DNA from: Streptococcaceae bacterium
Lineage (GTDB): Bacteria > Bacillota > Bacilli > Lactobacillales > Streptococcaceae
Direction of reading: 5' to 3'
Assembly (NCBI GenBank): GCA_022484805.1
Contig: JAKVKP010000002.1
Location: 124,001 to 188,000 of the forward strand
Length of the DNA: 64,000 bases
Both the position numbers and the translations under genes were made by a program. Under the pieces are notes generated by a model, which worked only from the letters and a program-made list of their open reading frames with translations, had not been told where the DNA came from and did no database searches. This document shows positions 57,045-64,000 of the stretch, in pieces; within the stretch, counting starts at the first letter, position 1, and each line of letters begins with the position of its first letter.

Positions 57045-58451
57045 ATGCAGAATAATAAGAAAAGTTGGTTAATTTTAATTGCTGTTGGCTTGTTTACCTT
57101 TATGTCAACCTTAGATTCATCGATTATTAATATTGCATTACCAACTATCTCAAAAGAATTAAGCATTCCAATGAATGAAGCAACTTGGTCTGTTTCTATT
57201 TATTTAATCGCTGTTTCAGGTCTCCTAATTTTCTTTGGTCGCTTAGGTGATATCTTTGGCAAAATTAGAATTTTCAAAATTGGGACAATTATTTTCACAC
57301 TCGGCTCACTACTAGCAGGCTTTAATTTTGGCATTTATTTTCTATTATTCACAAGATTCATTCAAGCAATTGGTGCAGCAATGACCATGAGTAATAGCTT
57401 TGGAATTACAACAGAGTCATTTCCACCGCGACTAAGAGCCCGTGCCATGAGCTTCATCGGAATCTTTGTTTCACTTGGGGCGGTAACTGGCCCTGGACTT
57501 GGTGGACTCATTTTACAATTTCTGCCATGGAGCTATATTTTCTGGATTAATGTACCAATTGGTATTTTTGCGATTTTAATGGGTCAAAAATTATTTCCAA
57601 AATCAAAACCAATTACACAAATTCCACCAATTGACTATCTAGGCACAACTCTGTTCTTCTTTGCAATTATTTCAATCTTCTTAGGAATTGAAATCGGGCA
57701 GGTACAAGGCTTTGCTAAGCCTATGACGCTAGCTTTAATTGTAATAGGCATTATCTTATTAATCATTTTTATTATCCAAGAAAATCGAGTAGCCATTCCT
57801 TTAATAGAATTAAAAATATTTAAGAATCAATTATTCTCAATCAGCTTAATTTCAGCACTTTTTATTTTTACTACTAATTTTTTTGCCAATATCATTATGC
57901 CTTTTTACCTGCAAAATTATTTAGGCTGGGATCCGGGATTTGCTGGACTCGTATTAATGGCCTTCCCTGCAACAATGCTAATCTTCAGTCCAATCGGTGG
58001 CTATCTAGGTGATTATTTTAATAAAGAAAAAATTACAGCTATCGGTATCACTATCGTCGTAATTGCCCAACTTTGCTATACAACACTAAACTATCACTCC
58101 TCATTTATTTGGATTGTTGGTATAACTGTCATTAATGCTGTTGGCTCAACACTCTTTCAATCTTCAAATAACGCATTAGTTATGAGCAGTGTTGATAAAG
58201 AATACTTTGGTGTCGCAGGCTCAATCAATGCGCTTGCTCGAAATTTAGGTATGATTTCTGGTATTTCAATTGCTACGATTACCCTTTTTACCAGTATGAG
58301 CCAGCAAGCAGGAAAACACGTAAATGATTACTTACCTGAGCATCCTGAATATTTCTTAAATGGTATGCATCTCGCCTTTTATATTTCTTCTATTTTGGCG
58401 TTAATCACGCTTGGTTTAGTCGCCTATCGACTGTTTAAAACAAAAAAATAA
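57045..58451 (+). CDS. MFS transporter, DHA2 (EmrB/QacA) drug:H+ antiporter type
   Basis: 468 residues with about 14 membrane helices. TLDSSIINIALPTI in helix 1 (motif D1-like), GRLGDIFGKIRIF (motif A) and GAVTGPGLGGLI (motif C, antiporter). Exports cationic drugs or other amphiphiles using the proton gradient. No regulator is adjacent, and the substrate is open. Confidence 0.9.
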   Translation: MQNNKKSWLILIAVGLFTFMSTLDSSIINIALPTISKELSIPMNEATWSVSIYLIAVSGLLIFFGRLGDIFGKIRIFKIGTIIFTLGSLLAGFNFGIYFLLFTRFIQAIGAAMTMSNSFGITTESFPPRLRARAMSFIGIFVSLGAVTGPGLGGLILQFLPWSYIFWINVPIGIFAILMGQKLFPKSKPITQIPPIDYLGTTLFFFAIISIFLGIEIGQVQGFAKPMTLALIVIGIILLIIFIIQENRVAIPLIELKIFKNQLFSISLISALFIFTTNFFANIIMPFYLQNYLGWDPGFAGLVLMAFPATMLIFSPIGGYLGDYFNKEKITAIGITIVVIAQLCYTTLNYHSSFIWIVGITVINAVGSTLFQSSNNALVMSSVDKEYFGVAGSINALARNLGMISGISIATITLFTSMSQQAGKHVNDYLPEHPEYFLNGMHLAFYISSILALITLGLVAYRLFKTKK

Positions 58452-58606
58452 CAAGGAACAGCGAATAGGGAACAGGGAACAATTAATAATTAATAGTTAA
58501 CAGATAACAATTAAAAAGCGTCTTAGCCTTCTACAATTTGTAGAAGGCTAAGACGCTTTTGAAATGCTCATTGTTCGTTATTCCCTGTTAATTGTTCATT
58601 GTTATT
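58452..58606. repeat. MITE-like palindromic element with 22-bp terminator stem
   Basis: AAAAGCGTCTTAGCCTTCTACA (58514-58535) and its exact complement (58539-58560) form a perfect 22-bp stem with a 3-base loop, usable as terminator in both directions. The flanks (58453-58512 and 58566-58606) are imperfect inverted copies of each other, built from GAACAATTA, AACAGGGAA and similar words. Confidence 0.75.
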
Positions 58607-58613
58607 TGAGCTT

Positions 58614-58936
58614 TATCCAGAAAGCTGAATTGACATGCGAGTACTACCAACATTAGAAACATTGCTGAAATAAGCATTAGCAAGGGCTAGACTGGCACTA
58701 CCATAGCTACCAACCGCCGATCAAAGACAGAAATGGCGAATTAGTTGTCGTACCCTTTAAACCCATCCCAGTAGCCAAATTCTTATCGACATAGCTCAAG
58801 GCGAAGGCTTGCTTTTTAATATTGCCGATTTCCGACAAATTGCCCGATGTTTCACAGAAAGATTGAATTTTTTGTACGATTACAGCCGTTTCTGAATAAT
58901 TTCACTAATCTTTCTCAACAACAAACGACGATTCAT
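58614..58936 (-). pseudogene. Decayed gene remnant
   Basis: On the minus strand three pieces in shifting frames read MNRRLLLRKISEIIQK, then SETAVIVQKIQSFCE to LSLIGGW, then SYGSASLALANAYFSNVSNV ending IQLSG and TAA at 58614. At least two frameshifts or stops break it. No family recognised. No working ribosome site. Confidence 0.5.
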
Positions 58937-58966
58937 TTGAAAAAAGCAAATTAGCTTTTTAATACT

Positions 58967-59006
58967 AAAAAGAGAGATTGGCAATAAATTTCCCAATCTC
59001 TCTTTT
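58967..59006 (-). terminator. Terminator of gyrA
   Basis: AAAAGAGAGATTGG and CCAATCTCTCTTTT form a 14-bp stem with an A/T-run on both sides. Confidence 0.85.
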
Positions 59007-59065
59007 ATAAAATGATTTTCTGATTTAATTTTATAAATAACTAAGTCTTCTCATTTCAAAAACGT

Positions 59066-61579
59066 CTACTCAGCCTCTGGCTCAATATGATTTGGCTCAC
59101 TATCATCATTAGCTTCTAAATCGTTATTCTCGATTTGCTCTGATGCCTCATCGTCCTCTTCTGGCTCCGCTAATGCAATAGTCATCACCTTAGCATCATC
59201 CTGCATCCGCATCACATGAACCCCTTGTGTTGCTCGACCTGTTTGCGAAATATCACTCGTTTTAAAGCGAATAATCACACCAGTATCCGTAATTAAAATG
59301 ACATCTTCATTACCATCAACAACAACTAAGCCAATCAATGCGCCAGTCCGTTCAGTTCGATTTAATGCCTTAATTCCTTTACCGCCACGTCCTTTGGTTG
59401 GATATTCACTCGCTATCGTTCGTTTACCAAAACCATTTTCTGTAATTACTAACACTTCTTGATTTTCATTAACAGTTGACGAACCAACGACAAAATCCTC
59501 ATCACGAAGTCGAATCCCTCTGACACCTGCAGCTCCACGCCCCATCGCGCGAATTGAGGCTTCTTCAAAACGAACAGAGTAACCATCGTGCGTTCCGATG
59601 ATGATATCCTGTTCACCATTTGTCAGCATGACATTGATTAGCTCATCAGACTCATTTAAATTAATTGCCTTAAGACCAGATTGACGAATATTAGCAAATA
59701 ATCCAGCCTCAACACGCTTCACTAAGCCCTTCTTCGTTACAAAGAAAAGATATTGGTTACTATCTGGATGACCACTCACATTAATCACTGTTTGAATTGA
59801 TTCGCTCGAATCAATTCCCAATAAATTAACAATCGGTATTCCCTTAGCTGTCCGACCATATTCTGGAATTTCATAGGCCTTTGATTTCAATACCTTGCCT
59901 GTATTAGTAAAGAATAGCAAGGTGTCATGAGTATTAGTAGAGACCAAATTTTTCACAAAGTCATCATCATTTACACCCATGCCCTGTACACCACGACCAC
60001 CACGCTTTTGTGCACGGAATTCGTTGGCTGCCATTCGTTTAATATAACCATTATTTGACAGAGTAATTACAACATCCTCTTCATTAATCAAGTCTTCGTC
60101 TTCAAGTGATAAAACTTCACCAACTAGTAATTCTGTCCGTCTTGGCTCACCAAACTTGCGGCGAATTTCATCTAGCTCCTCACGAATAATTTGATTAATT
60201 CGCTCAGGCTTCGATAAGATATCCTTCAAATCAGTTATTAGTTTAATTAATTCTTGATATTCAGACTCAATTTTTTCTCGTTCCAAGCCTGTCAATCGAC
60301 GCAAACGCATATCTAAGATTGCTTGAGATTGTCGCTCTGATAAATTAAATTGGCTCATCAATTGTTCTTGTGCAATTTTATCATTTTCCGCTGCCCGAAT
60401 TAACTCAATAATCGCATCGATATGATCTAAGGCAATCCGCAAGCCCTCTAAAATATGGGCACGCGCCTCAGCCTTTTCTAAATCAAATTGAGTACGACGT
60501 GTAATTACTTCCTGCTGATGACTGATATAATGCTTCAAAATTGCTTTAAGGCTTAAAATTTTTGGTGCGCCATCCACAATCGCTAACATATTGAAGCCAA
60601 ATCCAGTTTGTAGACTCGTCAATTTGTAGAGATTATTCAAAACCACACTTGCTGATGTATCACGACGAACCTCAATCACAATTCTCATGCCCTCACGGTT
60701 TGATTCATCACGTAATGCAGTGATACCCTCAACTCTTTTTTCTTGATGCAAGCGCATGATATGCTCAATTAATTTTGCCTTATTAATCATATATGGCAAT
60801 TCACTAACAATAATTCTTTCTTTGCCACTTGATAATGTTTCAATTTCAGCCTTTGAACGTACCGTAATTGAGCCTTTACCCGTTTCATAAGCTCGGCGAA
60901 TACCTGATTTCCCCATGACCATTGCCCCTGTTGGAAAATCTGGTCCAGGTAGCACTTCCATTAATTCCTGAGTGGTCACATCGGGATTTGCCATTACCAA
61001 ATCAACCGCATCAATCGTTTCTGACAAATTATGTGGTGGAATATTAGTCGCCATCCCAACAGCAATCCCGGTTGTCCCATTAACTAATAAATTAGGAAAA
61101 CGTGCAGGTAAAACGACTGGCTCGCGTTCAGTACCGTCATAATTATCCATATAGTCAACGGTTCGTTTATTAATATCACGTAGCATTTCAAGTGCAATTT
61201 TGTTCATTCTGGCTTCGGTATATCGCATTGCGGCCGCTTTATCACCATCGACTGAACCAAAGTTACCATGGCCATCAACCAGCATATGTCGATAGCTCCA
61301 TGGCTGTGCCATCCGCACCATTGATTCATAAATAGCAGAATCACCATGTGGATGATACTTACCCATGACATCTCCAACAATACGTGCCGATTTTTTATGC
61401 GGCTTATCAGGTGTTACCCCTAATTCATTCATACCATATAAAATTCGTCTATGCACTGGCTTTAAGCCATCTCGTACATCTGGTAATGCTCTAGCAACAA
61501 TGACACTCATTGCATAATCAATAAAGCTCGTTTTCATCTCCTGAGCGAGATTAACGTCTCTTAAATTACGATCTTCCAT
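59066..61579 (-). CDS. gyrA: DNA gyrase subunit A
   Basis: 837 residues. Active-site Tyr in [10 protein letters not shown] (about 122), GyrA-box [10 protein letters not shown] (about 535), six-blade C-terminal propeller and a Glu/Asp-rich tail. Wraps and cuts DNA for negative supercoiling. The quinolone-determining region reads [15 protein letters not shown], with Ser and Glu at the usual resistance positions, the susceptible form. gyrB is not adjacent upstream. Confidence 0.97.
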   Translation of the reverse strand: MEDRNLRDVNLAQEMKTSFIDYAMSVIVARALPDVRDGLKPVHRRILYGMNELGVTPDKPHKKSARIVGDVMGKYHPHGDSAIYESMVRMAQPWSYRHMLVDGHGNFGSVDGDKAAAMRYTEARMNKIALEMLRDINKRTVDYMDNYDGTEREPVVLPARFPNLLVNGTTGIAVGMATNIPPHNLSETIDAVDLVMANPDVTTQELMEVLPGPDFPTGAMVMGKSGIRRAYETGKGSITVRSKAEIETLSSGKERIIVSELPYMINKAKLIEHIMRLHQEKRVEGITALRDESNREGMRIVIEVRRDTSASVVLNNLYKLTSLQTGFGFNMLAIVDGAPKILSLKAILKHYISHQQEVITRRTQFDLEKAEARAHILEGLRIALDHIDAIIELIRAAENDKIAQEQLMSQFNLSERQSQAILDMRLRRLTGLEREKIESEYQELIKLITDLKDILSKPERINQIIREELDEIRRKFGEPRRTELLVGEVLSLEDEDLINEEDVVITLSNNGYIKRMAANEFRAQKRGGRGVQGMGVNDDDFVKNLVSTNTHDTLLFFTNTGKVLKSKAYEIPEYGRTAKGIPIVNLLGIDSSESIQTVINVSGHPDSNQYLFFVTKKGLVKRVEAGLFANIRQSGLKAINLNESDELINVMLTNGEQDIIIGTHDGYSVRFEEASIRAMGRGAAGVRGIRLRDEDFVVGSSTVNENQEVLVITENGFGKRTIASEYPTKGRGGKGIKALNRTERTGALIGLVVVDGNEDVILITDTGVIIRFKTSDISQTGRATQGVHVMRMQDDAKVMTIALAEPEEDDEASEQIENNDLEANDDSEPNHIEPEAE

Positions 61580-61728
61580 TACAACCTCACTTTTGTTTTT
61601 CAGCTATCTAAGACAGCTCCTAGTACAAAATCTAACAGTATCTATTATACCACAAAAATTGGCTATTTGAGCGAATATCAATCCCACAATGTCAGCATAA
61701 TTTATAGAAAAAATAAAGACAAAAACCA

Positions 61729-63018
61729 CTATTTACGCTTTTCCCAAAGATATGGTTCGAAAATGTTTTTAATCTTTTTAACTGTTTCCTCTGCACTTTC
61801 AGAATGAATAGTCACATCATAATGATCTGGAATTGTGCCCAATGTAATGACTTGATTAACTGGTAATGTATCTGTCAATTCTTCAATTAAATTTTGCTTA
61901 GTAGCGTCTCGTTGATAAACTTTTAAATATTTATAACCCGGATAGTCGTCTGAGGTATAAGTTAAAATACGACAATCCTGACTAAATGATTGTGCATTTA
62001 ACCGTTCTACAATTTGATCAACAACTATTTCCTTTTGAATGATTAAGAAATAGACTGTCTCATGAAGCAGTGGCTTCGCACTGTATAAATAATTTCGATA
62101 GGGTGAACGCCGATGACCCTGATAAATTTTTTCTTCAGCTTTATTAGTAAAATCGCCATAATAAATCAACCAAACATCTTCTTTGATAATATTTTGGAAA
62201 ATTTGAATTTGAAAAGTCATTAAAAAGTCAATAATTTGCTTTGAGGTCTCCTCAGAAATTGTCCTAACCTTTAAATAACGATTTTCTTGCATATCATAAA
62301 GCACCGCACCATCCATTGAAATAATTGGTAGCTTAAACTGAATATCTGACATTCTATCAATTAAATCAGCCGGGGTTCTAACTGTACAAATTGTGAACTG
62401 CATGCCATTTTGAATCATCCGATTTAATTCAATTTTGGAATACCCCGCCAAGCCTTGATTATTAAAAAGTAAGAGATCATTGACTGAGCAAACAATTAGA
62501 ATATCTTTACGCTTATGTCTAGGGAAATGTAGGCGTACTAAAAATAGGGCGATACCAATCCCTAGCAATGTATCAAAAATTCGATCGCCAACAAAAAGAA
62601 ATGGATTAGCTTCTCCTAGATGGAGCACAACAATGCTCAAAAAAACAACGCAGGCAAAATACGAAGCATTTTTCTTATTTAAAAGAATTGTCGTGTAAAT
62701 AACTGGAATGATAAATAAAGAGATTACGATAAAGCGAATATAATCTGGCTCCGTTTTGAAAAATTGAAACTCTAATAAAATCATAATCAGACCATAAAAA
62801 CCACCAATAAAAGTCCCAATCACACGTTGTAATGCCATTCCGTAGGATTCGTTATCATAGGCACGCATACACCATAATACCGAGAGTGCTGTATAAAAAG
62901 GCGCACCATTCTCACCGCGTAATAAATATATTAAAAAACCAATCAAGACACCGATTGCTGATTTTATAATTCTCATGCCAATCGGTGGTAATTCTATTTG
63001 TCCAAATTTTTTTGTCAC
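61729..63018 (-). CDS. FUSC/aromatic acid exporter-like membrane domain fused to a degenerate HAD-like domain
   Basis: 429 residues from GTG 63018 (AAGGA about 12 bases upstream); a TTG at 63030 is the alternative. Residues 1-170 have about five membrane helices with PPIGMRIIKSAIGVLIGFLIYL and QRVIGTFIGGFYGLI, the FUSC/ArAE type. From about 175 a Cof-type HAD layout follows, but motif I reads VCSVNDLLLF instead of DxDGTLL, and motif IV reads TLGTIPDHYD instead of GDxxND. The catalytic Asp residues are gone, so the domain may sense rather than cleave. Upstream of gyrA on the same strand, with 149 bases between. Confidence 0.75.
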   Translation of the reverse strand: MTKKFGQIELPPIGMRIIKSAIGVLIGFLIYLLRGENGAPFYTALSVLWCMRAYDNESYGMALQRVIGTFIGGFYGLIMILLEFQFFKTEPDYIRFIVISLFIIPVIYTTILLNKKNASYFACVVFLSIVVLHLGEANPFLFVGDRIFDTLLGIGIALFLVRLHFPRHKRKDILIVCSVNDLLLFNNQGLAGYSKIELNRMIQNGMQFTICTVRTPADLIDRMSDIQFKLPIISMDGAVLYDMQENRYLKVRTISEETSKQIIDFLMTFQIQIFQNIIKEDVWLIYYGDFTNKAEEKIYQGHRRSPYRNYLYSAKPLLHETVYFLIIQKEIVVDQIVERLNAQSFSQDCRILTYTSDDYPGYKYLKVYQRDATKQNLIEELTDTLPVNQVITLGTIPDHYDVTIHSESAEETVKKIKNIFEPYLWEKRK

Positions 63019-63275
63019 AGTCCCATCCAATCCTTACTCATATTTGCAATAATCATTTATTCATTATTATAATGTTAATCGTTAAGCAGAACAATAAAAG
63101 TTTGTGAAAAAACACTTCATACCAAATTAATTACTTTAAATATTCCAAAGTTGAATTAGATTTCTAACCAAAATTCAAAGTAACAAAACACTTTAGCTTC
63201 ATTTAGATTGCAAGTTTTATGATATTTGGTAATATATAGTTAATAACTATCTCTAAATATAGAAATGGAGTAAGC

Positions 63276-64000
63276 ATGCGCATTCAACAGTTACAATATA
63301 TTATCAAAATCGTTGAAGTTGGCTCAATGAGTGAGGCCGCTAAACAATTATTCATTACCCAGCCAAGCCTCTCTAATGCCGTCAAAGACTTGGAACGAGA
63401 AATGGGCATTCAAATATTCATTCGACAGCCCCGTGGAATCACCTTAACACGCGAAGGTACAGAATTTCTATCCTATGCTCGTCAGGTGGTTGAGCAGGCT
63501 GATTTATTAATCGAACGTTATACTGGCAAGCAAATAAAAAAACAACTTTTTGCGGTTTCTGCACAGCACTATGCCTTTGTCGTCAACGCTTTTGTTCATC
63601 TACTAAGAGACTATGATATGACGCAATATGAATTAACATTGCGTGAAACTCGAACTTATGAAATCATTGAAGATGTTAAAAACTTTAGAAGTGAAGTCGG
63701 GGTTCTCTATTTAAATGATTTTAATCGTGATGTCTTAACGAAGCTATTTGATGAAAACCAGCTTCGATTCACACATTTATTTACGGCTAAGCCTCATGTT
63801 TTTGTTTCCCGCCAAAGTCCGCTTGCCAATCAAAAAAAAGTGACCTTAAAGGATTTAGAAGATTTTCCATATCTCAGCTATGAGCAAGGCAATCATAATT
63901 CCTTTTATTTTGCTGAAGAAATTTTATCAACAGTTGAACACCGTAAGTCAATTGTCGTTAGTGATCGAGCAACCTTGTTTAACTTATTAATTGGTTTAGA
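63276..64000 (+). CDS. LysR family transcriptional regulator (3' end outside window)
   Basis: Open from ATG 63276 (GGAG upstream) to the window end, 241 codons. Winged helix MRIQQLQYIIKIVEVGSMSEAAKQLFITQPSLSNAVKDLE, then the substrate-binding domain. The N-terminus is of the CysL/CpsY-like type. Divergent from the FUSC/HAD gene, which it may regulate. Confidence 0.88.
   Translation, partial: MRIQQLQYIIKIVEVGSMSEAAKQLFITQPSLSNAVKDLEREMGIQIFIRQPRGITLTREGTEFLSYARQVVEQADLLIERYTGKQIKKQLFAVSAQHYAFVVNAFVHLLRDYDMTQYELTLRETRTYEIIEDVKNFRSEVGVLYLNDFNRDVLTKLFDENQLRFTHLFTAKPHVFVSRQSPLANQKKVTLKDLEDFPYLSYEQGNHNSFYFAEEILSTVEHRKSIVVSDRATLFNLLIGL

Larger units (their letters stand above)
58452..59065. other. 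Long non-coding stretch between the MFS gene and gyrA
   Basis: 614 bases: the palindromic element, the decayed gene, a short hairpin AAAAAGC/GCTTTTT (58940-58960) and the gyrA terminator. No intact gene. Confidence 0.7.

Overview
The window is a 64-kb piece of a low-GC Gram-positive chromosome. It fits a member of the Lactobacillales: the run pepP-efp-asp23-nusB-folD-xseA-xseB-ispA-tlyA-argR-recN, the prfB-ftsE-ftsX cluster, an Apf-like LysM protein, a single Mn/Fe superoxide dismutase and strong AGGAGG ribosome binding sites all point there. I cannot fix the genus from this sequence, and I saw no rRNA, tRNA, CRISPR array or complete insertion sequence.

Positions 1 to about 12,500 are accessory. 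The window opens inside a sortase-anchored (LPKTG) surface protein with FIVAR-like repeats, followed by a two-gene unit with a CFI-box protein. Then comes what looks like an integrative mobilizable element. Its cargo, on the minus strand, is an anti-phage dCTP deaminase (DcdV/AvcD type) with a small downstream gene, plus a DUF2806-like protein. Its mobility module, on the plus strand, is two small genes, an MT-A70 adenine methyltransferase, a tiny two-helix membrane protein, a coupling-type ATPase with no membrane anchor of its own, a repeat-rich intergenic region that could be an oriT, a replication-relaxation family protein, a TnpW-like micro-ORF and a large serine recombinase. No other conjugation genes are seen, so transfer would need a helper.

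From 12.6 to 20 kb are housekeeping and envelope genes: a DedA protein, CsbD, galU, gpsA, a polar amino acid ABC importer, veg, a TVP38 protein and uppP. From 20 to 28.5 kb is a fructan/sucrose locus: two GH32 proteins, a CUT1 ABC importer, a divergent LacI regulator with palindromic operators over a near-consensus promoter, and a ROK fructokinase. This would import fructosides, hydrolyse them inside the cell and phosphorylate the fructose.

From 28.5 to 36 kb are lysS, an orphan eukaryotic-type glycogen branching enzyme, sodA, DUF1189 and VanZ-like membrane proteins, and recN. From 36 to 44 kb is the conserved recN-to-pepP block; the 3' end of folD is duplicated downstream as a perfect 64-bp repeat that folds into long hairpins. 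From 44 to 54 kb are exoA, trxB, a HAD phosphatase, a GNAT protein, add, ftsX/ftsE, prfB with its programmed +1 frameshift, speG and the Apf-like protein. From 54 to 64 kb are rplL-rplJ with an L10 leader, rplA-rplK, a DHA2 drug exporter, a palindromic repeat and a decayed gene, gyrA, a FUSC-transporter/HAD-like fusion with lost catalytic residues, and the start of a LysR regulator cut by the window end.
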